From Pocillopora verrucosa (taxonomy: Eukaryota > Cnidaria > Anthozoa > Scleractinia > Pocilloporidae): a stretch of 64,000 nt of DNA. The stretch covers positions 13,269,292 through 13,333,291 of the forward strand of contig NC_089321.1 of assembly GCF_036669915.1 (NCBI RefSeq), given 5' to 3'. Position numbers and translations under genes: made by a program. Below the pieces are notes generated by a model, which was not told where the DNA came from, made no database searches, and saw nothing but the letters and a program-made list of their open reading frames with translations. This document shows positions 9,758 to 20,526 of the stretch, piece after piece (the stretch's first letter is position 1; each line of letters starts with the position of its first letter).

Positions 9758-11107
9758 TCAATATCTGTACCGCCTTCTCCTAGGTTTAACTCTCTCCCAT
9801 CCATCATCATCAGTTTCGGAGCCAGAGTAGCCACGGCGGGAAGATCTATCGCGGCCATCGTGGCCGCGATAATAATCTCGATCGCTTCTATCTCTCTCTC
9901 TTCTGCCGTCTCTCCGGTCATCTCCCCGCTCCTCCCGATCGTCCCCCCCTCGCCCGCCTCCCCGCCCTCCCGGTCGCCCCCCTCCACCCTCGCCGCGCTG
10001 TTGTTCTCGTTGTTTCTCTTGATCTTGTTGTTTCTGTTGTTCTTGCTGTTCCTGCTTTTCTAGTAATTTCTGTTGTTCTTCTTGTTGTCGCTGATGTTCT
10101 CTCTGTTGTTGTAGTTTTTTCTGCCTTTCTTCTCTTTCCTTGGCGCGCTGGGCTCGCTCTTGTTCCTTTTCCTTTTCAGTTTTAGGTGGCGTTGGCTCAC
10201 TATCGACGTTCGCGCTGAAGAGCAGGAAGGGACATTGAGGCATGGAATGGTTGTCCGCCAAACAAACGGAACATCTTGGCGAGTCTTTACATTCTTGAGC
10301 TCGATGCCCAGGGCATTCACAATTAAAACAACGGACTGCGGAGCAGTCTTTGGCCATGTGGTCAGTAGCTCCACAATTCCGGCAAGCTTTTGGCTGATTT
10401 GGGTACCATATTTTGATAGGTTCACCAGCTATGTTGATGTTGGCAGGGATAGTTCGATGTAGCGCCATTCGAGCCGTTCTTACTCCATTCTCGATATGTT
10501 GTGCAATTTTGTCGCGCCGAAATGAAAGGACACGACCGTAGTGGCTGAGTCGGCCAATCACGGCAGTGTCGGGTAGTTCAGCGGGGGCTTCATGGATCTT
10601 GACGAGGACCAAACGATTTTCGCAGTCGCCCAGGAACACTTTGAGACCGGCAATCACGACGAAAGGTGTTTCAAGAGCGGCTTCTTTAGCTGCACGGCTC
10701 TTAAAAGTCACGATCCAAGATCTATTGGACGCCTTTCTCTGGATTCCGGTGATAGCGTCAATATCGATTTCTGCCGCGTCAAAAGCTTCGAGAATTATTT
10801 GCGATGTGACGGTTGTATCAACGCTAAAATAAATAGAGCGAACCTTCGTGATTCTACTTTGACTGGGAGCATTCAAAAAAGGCACGGCCTGAAATTTCAC
10901 ACCCTTATTTTCCAGACTTTTTAGTACCTCAGGGATTTCGATTTCCACGTCTGCGCCCCAGGACTGTGAACCTTCTACCACGCTTGCGTCTACGACGTCT
11001 CCTGGATTCGCTGTCGAGTTATCTGTAGTAAACTGGCTGATATTTTCACTTTCCTGGCTGTCCATGTTGACCAATTGCTGCAAAAGCAAGGAAAATAAAC
11101 TTTTCAT
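9758..11107 (-). CDS. LINE copy 1 ORF1: zinc-knuckle nucleic-acid-binding protein
   Basis: An intact ORF1. The first ATG is at 11,107 (MKSLFSLLLQQ); a second in-frame ATG at 11,065 (MDSQE) is an alternative. The middle holds an RRM-like region (RSIYFSVDTT...NRSWIVTFKS). Three CCHC knuckles follow: CRNCGATDHMAKDC, CFNCECPGHRAQEC and CSVCLADNHSMPQC. The tail is a Gln/Glu-rich helix and then a Gly/Arg/Asp-rich segment. It should bind and package element RNA for target-primed reverse transcription. The Gly-rich part of the tail (about 9,925-10,000) differs sharply from copy 2. Confidence 0.85.
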   Translation of the reverse strand: MKSLFSLLLQQLVNMDSQESENISQFTTDNSTANPGDVVDASVVEGSQSWGADVEIEIPEVLKSLENKGVKFQAVPFLNAPSQSRITKVRSIYFSVDTTVTSQIILEAFDAAEIDIDAITGIQRKASNRSWIVTFKSRAAKEAALETPFVVIAGLKVFLGDCENRLVLVKIHEAPAELPDTAVIGRLSHYGRVLSFRRDKIAQHIENGVRTARMALHRTIPANINIAGEPIKIWYPNQPKACRNCGATDHMAKDCSAVRCFNCECPGHRAQECKDSPRCSVCLADNHSMPQCPFLLFSANVDSEPTPPKTEKEKEQERAQRAKEREERQKKLQQQREHQRQQEEQQKLLEKQEQQEQQKQQDQEKQREQQRGEGGGGRPGGRGGGRGGDDREERGDDRRDGRRERDRSDRDYYRGHDGRDRSSRRGYSGSETDDDGWERVKPRRRRYRY

Positions 11108-11121
11108 AAGCCTTTTAACCT

Positions 11122-11144
11122 TACCCAAGAGGCCGAGAAGCTTT
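11122..11144 (-). promoter_or_regulatory. LINE 5' end resembling the start of U2 snRNA
   Basis: The sense strand begins, right after the target duplication, AAAGCTTCTCGGCCTCTTGG. Human-type U2 snRNA begins ATCGCTTCTCGGCCTTTTGG. By eye about 23 of 28 bases agree from GCTTCTCGG onward. The same head occurs in copy 2. It makes up most of the 37-base leader before ORF1. Confidence 0.6.
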
Positions 11145-11512
11145 CAGTACTTTTTTTTTTTAAAAATATAAAAGCCTGGAGACCAGGCAGTTTTATTTCG
11201 TCAATGATATCTATTTACAATTCTAATTGATTAAAGTATTCGAATTTAATTATGAGTTATTTAGGTAATTACAGGTCTCAATTAACTAATGATATTTTCT
11301 CTTACAGGCGGCACGAACAGCGCACGGGCTATAACAGCCCGGAGTAAGCGCCCACCTGTAAGAGGTAACAAAGTTCTATTTAAAAGTTTTCTATTTACTA
11401 TTTACAAAGAGATATTTCAGACCATGTGGGGCGCAAACAGCGCGCGGGCCTGTAGCCCGGAGTAAGCACCCCTCATGGGCGAGATTTAACAAGTTTTATT
11501 ATATACAAAGGT

Positions 11513-14500
11513 TCAGGGGGGAGCAAGAGAGGGGAAGAAGATGGGCTTACCAGCGTCGACCGAACAAAGTACGTTTTTAAAAGACCAAAAATTCCTTAAG
11601 GTATCAGTGTCGTTACTAAGAATTCTGAGTTGGACATCTTTCTTAATTAAGTCTATAATCGCGTTGGAGCTCAAAAGAGAACCTTCGAAGGTAGCTTTAT
11701 TTCTGGCAAGCCAACACCAATATATGATGGTTGCCTTGAGAAAGTTAGATAAGGATATAGCGGTGGTAGATTTGTCTAGGGAAAAAGGGTAGTAGACAGA
11801 TGTAGGGGAGATAGAGAAGGGGGAGTCGAGTAGAGCACGGAAAAGGGGGGAGAAGTGGTCCCAGACTTTCACAACTCTGGGACATCCCAAGAAGCAGTGT
11901 TCAATAGTTTCCGTTTTTCCGCAGATCGCGCATTTGTCACTATTGATGTATCCCCAAGACTTAAGGAGATATCTTACGCGGATCATTCTATGGATCAATA
12001 GCCAAATTAGATCGTTCTTCTTGTTTTCAATTAGCTTTAGGCGAGACTTGCGCCACACCCAGGCCCAACGATTGATGGGGCGGTCCATAGCAGACGCCCA
12101 AAAACCGGAGCACCGGGGTGCAACGCAGACGGGGTCAAGCAACAAAAGATATAAATTCTTACCGGTGAGTAAATCAGGTAAGGCACCAGTTTTCTGATGC
12201 AAGGTACGGAAATTATCTAGACAAAGGCGGTAGTAATTGGAAGGAAGGAAGGAAGAGGGAGCAGAATTGGTGGGAAAAGAAAAACGGGGATCTAGAATAG
12301 TTAGCTTATGTCCTAAAAAATATGGAGCTAGGTAATGCCATTTGGATGTGCCAAAGTCATCTCTTAAACTGGAAAAAACAGAAAGGCGCAGGCTAGCGCA
12401 CTTAGCTTTAAAATTAACGACGTTGAGGCCCCCGGATGATGGGGGCGCACAACAGCGATCGCGACTAACATTTTCCATTTTTCCTCTCCAGATAAAAGGC
12501 CAAATGATCGACTTAAAGCTATCGTGCACCCAACGGGGTGGGGGGATGACTTTAGCAACGTGCCATAAACGGCTTGCGCCTAAAGTATTTACAATTAAGG
12601 TCCTACCGATAAAAGACAGGTCTCTTTGTTTCCAAAGATTTAGAACCGAACTTAGTTTGTCTAATTTGGCCCGCCAATTGTCGTCGTCGACATTGACGAG
12701 GCCGTTTGAGAAATAAACACCAAGCACTCTCATTTTAGTGACCCATTTGAGGCCATAGGGAGATTCAATTCTAGTTCGCCATTTTCCTAACCACATTGCT
12801 TCAGATTTGGACGTGTTCAGTTTAGCGCCAGATCCTTGTTCAAATTTTGATACGACTCGGAGAAGTGAAGAAAGAGATCTTTCGGATTTTAAGATGCAAG
12901 TAGCATCGTCAGCGTACTGGGATATTTTATATTGAAGGCCCCCTGCTCCGGGGAGCAGGAAACCTTCAATATCTTTACAATTACGGATTTGCGTTGATAA
13001 TACTTCTGAAACTAGCACATAAAGGAGAGGAGATAATGGGCATCCTTGTCTCACCCCTCTTCTTAAGTGGACAGGGGGGGGGACAGGGAGCCATTAACAA
13101 TGATTCTAGAGAAGGCTTTAGAATAAAATAGTTCGACCCACCCACAAAAGGAGGGGCCGAAACCAAATTTACGCAATACTCTCATCATGAATTCGTGGTC
13201 AACTCGGTCAAAAGCTTTTTCTTGATCTAAGGAAATGAGAATGCCCGGTTCATTAGTTTTGTCAATCATGTCGAGGGCATCACGAAGTAAGGCCAAATTT
13301 GAGAAGATAGTGCGGCCGACCACGCCGCACGTTTGGTCTGAATGCACGATGGAGTTCATGACTTTTTTCAATCGTTCAGTGATGATTTTAGATGCTAACT
13401 TGTAGTCAGTGTTTAACAAGGAAATTGGGCGCCAATTTTTTGCGAGGCGTCGATCATCTTTTTTGTGGATGAGTCGTAGGAGGCCCTCGTACTGGCTATC
13501 CGCGAGGGAGCCAGCAAGAAAGGCCCCGTTCAAAACAGAAAGGAGAGATTTGCTCAAATCGTTCCAAAAACACGAGTAAAATTCTGTTGGGAGACCATCA
13601 GAACCGGGTGACTTGCCGGTCTGAAGGCCTTCCAATGCAGTAAGTAATTCTTTATTAGAAAAAGGGCCTTCACATAGATTGCGCTCATAATCAGTCAGTG
13701 AAAATTCGAGGCCGTCAATTATTTCAGTTTGAATTCGCATATCAAGAGGATCTTGGGTGAATAAATTCTTGTAAAAATTGGTTAAAATTCTTTCAAGATC
13801 ATTTTGAGAATTTCTGAGAACACCGTTCTCGTCAAAAAAAGATTCAAAACTATTCATGTCAGCTCGTTTTTTCTCCAGACGGAAGAAATAGCGTGTTGGC
13901 TTCTCACCTTCTTCGAACCATTGTGCTCGGGAGCGGACTTTAGCTCCTTCGGCTTCTTTCGAGATCAGAGAGGACAATTGGCTTTCCAAATCGCTAATTA
14001 CACCTGGGTTATTTAAGCGATTAGAATGTAAAGCGTTTTTAGCATGGGTTAATTGCTTAGTAATTAGGATTCTTTTGGCATTTGCTGTTCTCTGTTTACG
14101 GATACAGTATGAAATACTTGTTTTGCGGATTTCAATTTTTAGAGCATCCCACCATTCGCGAAGGGACGCGAATTCGGGGATTTTAAGCTTAAAGTTGTTA
14201 ATCGATTTTGACATAATGTTTTTAAATTCTACATCTGAGAGTAAAGAGCTGTTGAACTTCCAAATTCCAGGACCGTGATTAGAAGGGTTAGTCGTTAGTT
14301 CAATTTTTACAAAGTCATGATCGGATAGGTCGTATACGCATGGAAGAATATTACATTTCGTTACTAGGGTTAAGCCTTTAGAGACGAGAAAGCGGTCAAT
14401 TCTAGATGCCTGGGTATGGTCTTTATTAGACCAGGTGAAAGTTACTTTGCGCGGGTTGTTTTTGCGCCAAATGTCTGTAAGTGAGAAGTCAGCACAAAGG

Positions 14501-15003
14501 GATCGGAGAAGTTTTTGATCAGACAATAGGATGGCGGAACAATTTAATTTATCTAGGACATTGTCCACACAATTAAAGTCTCCCCCGATCACTAGGTCCC
14601 CTTGGGGGAGAAAGTAATTGTGCAGACAAGAGAAAAAACTTTTACGATCCGAAATAGTATTGGGAGAGTAAATGTTCACTAAATTTAGTTTAGAATTATA
14701 GTAGTCAATGAGTAAGCTCAATATTCTTCCTTCGGAATCGGTCAAAAAACGGATAATTTTGCCTGGAAAGTTTAGAGAAAAGAGGATGGCAACACCGGCA
14801 GACCTGCCAGTCCCGAAGGACCATAGACATTTGCCGCGCCAGAGTATTTCGAATTCCTCCGCTTGTTTTTTGCATGAGACATGTGTTTCTTGTAAAAGGA
14901 TTATGTCACAGTTTGAATAATTTAATTCTTGAATAATTTTTCGACTTTTACTGGAGGACCCGAGTCCTCGCACATTTAGAGAAATTATTTTAAGCTTACT
15001 CAT
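11513..15003 (-). pseudogene. LINE copy 2 ORF2: endonuclease-reverse transcriptase, frameshifted
   Basis: It has the same domain order and motifs as the copy 1 ORF2, starting at ATG 15,003. The homopolymer between RT motifs A and B is nine bases here (13,074-13,082), so the N-terminal frame ends within four codons of the run, while the C-terminal half restarts at about 13,054. Amino-acid differences from copy 1 are few (for example A/S in FLVAKGL/FLVSKGL, and E/K and E/G near LSESLLSVLNEA). Confidence 0.85.
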
Positions 15004-15020
15004 TGAATATAAATAAAAAA

Positions 15021-16370
15021 TTAATATCTGTACCGCCTTCTCCTAGGTTTAACTCTCTCCCATCCATCATCATCAGTTTCGGAGCCAGAGTAGTCACGGC
15101 GGGAAGATCTATCGCGGCCATCGTGGCCGCGATAATAATCTCGATCGCTTCTATCTCTCTCTCTTCTGCCGTCTCTCCGGTCATCTCTTCGTTCTTCTCG
15201 ATCGTCCCTCCCTCGCTCGTCTCTTCGTTCTCTTGGTCGTTCTCTTCTACCATCGTCGCGTTGTTGTTCTCGTTGTTTCTCTTGATCTTGTTGTTTCTGT
15301 TGTTCTTGCTGTTCCTGCTTTTCTAGTAATTTCTGTTGTTCTTCTTGTTGTCGCTGTTGTTCTCTCTGTTGTTGTAGTTTTTTCTGCCTTTCTTATCTTT
15401 CCTTGGCGCGCTGAGCTCGCTCTTGTTCCTTTTCCTTTTCAGTTTTAGGTGGCGTTGGCTCACTATCGACGTTCGCGCTGAAGAGCAGGAAGGGGCATTG
15501 AGGCATGGAATGGTTGTCCGCTAAACAAACGGAACATCTTGGCGAGTCTTTACATTCTTGAGCTCGATGCCCAGGGCATTCACAATTAAAACAACGGACT
15601 GCGGAGCAGTCTTTGGCCATGTGGTCAGTAGCTCCACAATTCCGGCAAGCTTTTGGCTGATTTGGGTACCATATTTTGATAGGTTCACCAGCTATGTTGA
15701 TGTTGGCAGGGATAGTTCGATGTAGCGCCATTCGAGCCGTTCTTACTCCATTCTCGATATGTTGTGCAATTTTGTCGCGCCGAAATGAAAGGACACGACC
15801 GTAGTGGCTGAGTCGGCCAATCACGGCAGTGTCGGGTAGTTCAGCGGGGGCTTCATGGATCTTGACGAGGACCAAACGATTTTCGCAGTCGCCCAGGAAC
15901 ACTTTGAGACCGGCAATCACGACGAAAGGTGTTTCAAGAGCGGCTTCTTTAGCTGCACGGCTCTTAAAAGTCACGATCCAAGATCTATTGGACGCCTTTC
16001 TCTGGATTCCGGTGATAGCGTCAATATCGATTTCTGCCGCGTCAAAAGCTTCGAGAATTATTTGCGATGTGACGGTTGTATCAACGCTAAAATAAATAGA
16101 GCGATCCTTCGTGATTCTACTTTGACTGGGAGCATTCAAAAAAGGCACGGCCTGAAATTTCACACCCTTATTTTCCAGACTTTTTAGTACCTCAGGGATT
16201 TCGATTTCCACGTCTGCGCCCCAGGACTGTGAACCTTCTACCACGCTTGCGTCTACGACGTCTCCTGGATTCGCTGTCGAGTTATCTGTAGTAAACTGGC
16301 TGATATTTTCACTTTCCTGGCTGTCCATGTTGACCAATTGCTGCAAAAGCAAGGAAAATAAACTTTTCAT
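15021..16370 (-). pseudogene. LINE copy 2 ORF1 with nonsense mutation
   Basis: Start at 16,370 (second ATG 16,328). The RRM-like region and all three CCHC knuckles are intact, but a GAA codon has become TAA at 15,393-15,395, just after the knuckles, removing the charged tail. Beyond the stop the same frame stays open and codes an Arg/Glu/Asp-rich tail where copy 1 is Gly-rich. Confidence 0.85.
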
Positions 16371-16407
16371 AAGCCTTTTAACCTTACCCAAGAGGCCGAG
16401 AAGCTTT

Positions 16408-16638
16408 CAGTACTGTTTCGGCCTTCTGGGCCTCATCAGTGCAGTGCTGATATTAGGATGGAGGTAAGGCACTATAGCCACCCCAAGTGATCTCACACAT
16501 GTGGGATCACCTATGCCATGCCAGAGTGCTCAAACTAGAGAAACCAGTGAGCATGCATAATGCTAGCAGCAATGACTCATCCTAGTAGAGTGCTCAATTT
16601 GGACATGAAAGCAAAGCTTTGTATGCCAAAGAGCTATA

Positions 16639-16650
<12 letters not shown>
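16408..16650 (-). repeat. Retrozyme-like repeat, remainder of unit 2
   Basis: It continues the 243-bp unit broken at 5,890. It carries the 5' part of the second hammerhead: stem I arm (16,445-16,440), CTGATGA (16,439-16,433), stem II and GAAA. Stem III and the cleavage site lie 10.5 kb away at 5,877-5,890. Only a few bases differ from unit 1 (for example gatatt for gatgtt). Confidence 0.75.

Positions 16651-16671
<21 letters not shown>
16637..16671. repeat. (AT)n microsatellite
   Basis: About 15 TA dinucleotides directly abut the end of the retrozyme unit. Confidence 0.9.
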
Positions 16672-17695
16672 TTTAAGAGATTTCCCTGTATGGCCCTGTA
16701 TGGGATAGCCGAAACGACTTCATAACGGGGCTGTTTTAAGAAAAAGAGGGGTAGTTTAGGAAAAATGAGGGGTAGTTTTGGCCTTTTAATGGGTCAAAAT
16801 GGTATGGCCAAATCAGCCCTTCTGGAACCAATTCGCACCATAGAGAGTGAAAATTGGCCCCTATTTCGTGGCCAATTTAGGCCAATGTATGGTCAAACAA
16901 ACGAAATTTTAATGGCTAAATCGGCATCATAGGGTCTGAAACGACGCTCTTGATGGGAGCTGTTTGGGGCTTTAACAATGTAAAACAGTTCTCTGAACAG
17001 AACTAAAGTGGTTTTTGTTATGATATAAAATTGCCCCACTTGAGCTATTTCGCATCTGTACATTTTAGGCCAACAATACCCTCAAAGGGTGACTCATTAA
17101 GCCCCTGTTAAGGTAAAAGGAAAGCACTTCCTGCGACTAAAGCAATGCAAACGAAGTCCGAATGACTTCTAATTTTAGCTCTATAACAGTTTTGTTAAAG
17201 CTAAAATCAATTTCCATTTATCCTTTTACATGGTTCCAATTATCCATTTGATTCACACTCATTAAACAACGCTTAGCAGCAAATACAATAACATAAAAAT
17301 CCCTTAAAGGGGGACTAACAGTTATTAAAGAAATGTAAAATGGTTTCCGTGTTTACATAGCATTACATTTCTTTTATAAAATAACTAATGAAAGAGGAAC
17401 GAAAACCGTGTTCAACTACGCTCATGTAAAATGGTTTTATGGCCAATCAGAGCGCGCGTACTATTTGAATTATTTTATAAATATATATGAAAAATGGTTT
17501 ATCGACAATGTAAAGATTTGCATTCTCCAGCTGTGACCTTTTATTGGCAAACTTAAAATAATACATGTGCATAAAACAGCTGTGAAAGGGCTAAAAACCA
17601 CAGTATTGAGAATATCCAATGTTAATTGTACATTTCTTCATACTAACAGAAATTACAAATAAATTCTACCAATGATTCTAATTCTGAAATTTCAA
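16672..17695. other. No gene seen
   Basis: The sequence contains several loose repeats of ggggtagttt and atggccaaat, and an AT-rich segment around 17,320-17,480 with partly complementary halves (aaagaaatgtaa / ttacatttctttt) that may be MITE-derived. No coding signal. Confidence 0.35.
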
Positions 17696-17905
17696 GAACC
17701 CTTTCACTCCCAAGAGCGTATTAGTAATTCCTCTTACTGTCTGTCATACAATCTTTTGATATTATTTGGGATAATTTAGTATTGGATCAACTTAAAGTCC
17801 CTTAGATCATATTCTACTTTATTCTCATCACTTTTCTACTTGAAATTGTGCTGAGATTGTAAGGAGAAGTTTTCTCTTGGTCACTCATGGGAGTTAAAGG
17901 GTTAA
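17696..17905. mobile_element. TTAA-flanked MITE
   Basis: About 210 bp, beginning aaccctttcactccca and ending tgggagttaaagggttaa. It is in inverse orientation to the copies at 19,986 and 59,127, with the same internal word gtaaggagaa. The TTAA borders and short inverted ends suggest a non-autonomous piggyBac-type element. Confidence 0.6.
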
Positions 17906-17962
17906 AGAAAGTGCTGACATTCAGCAAAGTATGACCTTGGCCAATACCCATTAGGGCCTGCT

Positions 17963-19690
17963 CTAGGAAAGACAATATGGCTTTGCTGTCTTTATACACC
18001 ACATATTGAATATATAAAATGATGACAGCAAAGCCACAATGCTATTTACAATGCTTTGTTGTGGTTTGCTGCATAGAATAATGCCCTCATAGATGATAAT
18101 TAGTTTATCAAAATCAAATTGTTCACCAATGGCCACAATTTGAGGCTGAAAGGACTTCAATAATTCATCATCAATTGAAGCTGTTCTCTGTAAAAAGAAA
18201 AAATAATAAAAATGAAAAAAATGAGTCACCTAACCCCATAAAAATGAGCAAAACAAAGTCTTAAAAGGAGAAAGTTGTAACTAAAAGGTTGCTGAGTGAT
18301 CAACTAGACTAATTTGGAAAAAGTCCCTTATATCCAAAAAGATATGCTCCCCTTGGCTATCAATGACCAAAACAAACAATTCAAAATTATTTTTACAACT
18401 GTATACATGGCAAGTTCATGATTGATAGGTATTTTTGTTTTGTACCTTGCAGCCAAGGAAAATGTGTGACAACACAGCTAGGCATTAAAAGTGAAGCTAC
18501 ATGCAGTCAATAGCATGTTTTTATTTGGTGCAAACACTGATTTCACAACCATTTCTGTTTGTTTGTTTGTTTTTTTCTATTTTCAATAATTTGCTCTAAA
18601 ATTAAAAGAGTCTCTGGTCTCTTCTGGTAGAAGACAGTTATTGGTAGGATTGTAAACACTTCTTATTGAGGGCCCTTTCCTTTTGCTGTAGTATCTTCAG
18701 TTGTTAATTAAAACCAGTACAATTTGATCTTTAATTTCTGGTACAAAAAGATGATTCAATGTATGAACATCAAATAAAAAATTATATGGCCAATTTAACA
18801 CTTTTAACACACATATCACAAGAATTGTTGACTTCCAATAGGATACCCCACCTAAACAAATTTTCCCAAATAGCCTAACCTTTAAAATGACCTCTGGAAA
18901 CCCAAAAATCTGTAAATAATGCATCCACAAAACCCACTTGTTTTAAGTTTAATAATGGCTACGCGGTAGCCCAGAGTAGTCAAACAATTAAATGAGTAAG
19001 GTTTTACTTGCTATTTTAAATATCCTTCCTTAATATTAAATATTTTACATAATATGATTTTATACTCACATGTGCTGGAAGTTGAAATCTATAAATCCAA
19101 TCTTCCACCTAAGGTAACAAAAACAAGACAAGCTGAATAAAATAATAGCATATTTATTGACAAATTGTTTAGCACAATGTACATTCAACTACTGAAATGG
19201 TAATGTTATACAAATCATAACATGTGACTACTCATATTCAAAAGTACATTGCATATTGTATGCATCAAATCTGAAAAATTAAACAGCTTACAAGGCAATA
19301 ACAATCATTTAACTCCCATGAATGACCAAGACAGAATTTCTCCTTACAATATTAATACAATGTCAAGCAGACAAGAGATGAGAATATGGAAAAACATTAA
19401 TTACAGGATTATTAGTTGATTGAATACCAAATTCTCCAAACTAACATCACTAGAACTATATGGCAGACAGTAAGGAGAATTACTAATAATATCTTGGGAG
19501 TTAAAGGGTGAAGGTTCCTCACCAATGTCTCAAATGCTGGTTGCTTATATTTGCTCATACAAGTCAGACTTAATTTATCAATTAGTTCTGATTTCTTAGT
19601 CTTTGCAATTGTACTTGCCATATAACCAAAGCTATAAACATCTGAAGTTGACCAAGGGACGTACAGACCATCATACATAGCAGGATCAAT
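17963..19690 (-). pseudogene. Kinase-like gene fragment, three in-phase exons
   Basis: Exon 1 (about 19,690-19,523) codes DPAMYDGLYVPWSTSDVYSFGY, the kinase stretch from after the activation loop to helix F (DVYSFG), and ends at donor TTG|GTGAGG. Exon 2 (19,108-19,070, 39 nt) runs from TTAG| to CAT|GTGAGT and codes VEDWIYRFQLPAH. Exon 3 starts at 18,187 after a TTTTTACAG acceptor and codes ELLKSFQPQIVAIGEQFDF up to LLSSFYIFNM. All three joins are phase 0, so they belong together. Catalytic residues upstream are absent: a stop lies directly before exon 1 and I see no acceptor there. I read a 5'-truncated remnant; the C-terminal part is an uncharacterised domain seen next to other cnidarian proteins. 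Confidence 0.5.
19303..19511. mobile_element. TTAA-type MITE, one decayed end
   Basis: Shows atttaactcccatgaatgacc on the left and gggagttaaagggtgaa on the right, with gtaaggagaattac inside. It lies in the first intron of the kinase-like fragment. Confidence 0.55.
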
Positions 19691-19985
19691 GTGTTTATGT
19701 CATGTTTTGAGTCCAGCTCTTTCTGATCCAGAAGGAATTACTTCTACCTTGGTTTTCCTAACTTCACATGCTGCATTGAAGTCTCTTATTTTGGCTGCCA
19801 ATCACCCCTATTCACCTCTGAAATCAATACATTATCTCCTTTTTGTCATTGTGGACAATCCCTACTCCATAAAGATAAAATAATCCTGACTACATTGCAT
19901 TAAAATGCCTAACCATGATTTTTCAACACATACACTCTCTGACTAAAGAGCTCTAAAAATGGTAAATGAATGTTTGATCCCTTCC

Positions 19986-20187
19986 TTAACCCTTTAACTC
20001 CCATGAGTGACCAAGACAAAATTTCTCCTTAATACAATATCAACCAGATAGGTGATGAGAATAAGAAAAATATCAATTTGGGGATAATTAGTTGATCAAA
20101 TACTAAATTCTCTGAATTACCATTATAAGAATTGTATGGTTGACAGTAAGGAGAATTACAAATTTGATGTGGGAGGTAAAGGGTTAA
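19986..20187. mobile_element. TTAA-flanked MITE
   Basis: TTAA + ccctttaactcccatgagtg at the left; gggaggtaaaggg + TTAA at the right; 202 bp in all. Closely related to the 59,127-59,337 copy. Confidence 0.65.
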
Positions 20188-20526
20188 TTCCACAAACCTC
20201 TAATACAAGCAGTTAAGTAGTTCTCTAAAAACTACACCAAAGGAAGGGAAATGCTTTGTGAGAAATGTGTGATAAAATACAAGCTTCCACAGCAACAGTT
20301 TCTTTAGTAGTTGATTCACTGTAGTACTTGACTGCACTGGAAAAGACATACATGTAAACTTGCAAACACCAAACCTTCCCAGGCCTAACACAACTTTGTT
20401 TCTGTGGCTATCCCCTACAACTGAAAGTTGCTAATAGCTCATTTCGTTCACTTAAACATTTAGCTTGCTTCAATGAGACATGAAATCCCTCAAAGTTTGA
20501 TATCTATGATTAATCATTTTGAAAAA

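Larger units (their letters stand above)
5891..11150 (-). mobile_element. Tx1-clade LINE, copy 1 (full length)
   Basis: This is a non-LTR retrotransposon on the minus strand. It has a very short 5' leader, ORF1 with three CCHC knuckles, ORF2 with an AP-type endonuclease and reverse transcriptase, a 360-base 3' UTR and an A-rich tail (seen as the T run at 5,891-5,900). Both ends abut the hexamer cagtac (5,885-5,890 and 11,145-11,150), read as a 6-bp target-site duplication. The RT region around motifs 2 and 2a (LNTDYKLASKII, DQTCGVVGRTIFSN) resembles the Tx1 clade, many of whose families are site-specific. It differs from copy 2 by about 20 scattered substitutions plus one dense cluster. Confidence 0.85.
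11151..16413 (-). mobile_element. Tx1-clade LINE, copy 2 (full length, head-to-tail with copy 1)
   Basis: Same organisation as copy 1, with the A tail at 11,151-11,161 directly against the cagtac that ends copy 1, and a further cagtac at 16,408-16,413. Lesions are a G-to-T nonsense change in ORF1 and a nine-base run in ORF2. The order (flank, copy 2, cagtac, copy 1, cagtac) means one copy inserted into the target site regenerated by the other. Confidence 0.85.

Noticed and set aside
9740..10063. Plus-strand hydrophobic Ser/Leu/Ile frame that looks like a membrane protein (also 15,003-15,326)
   Set aside because: It is the complement of the Arg/Gln/Asp-rich ORF1 tail.
18697..18930. Minus-strand 77-codon frame inside the kinase-like fragment
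   Set aside because: It lies in an intron between two phase-matched exons and has no recognisable product.
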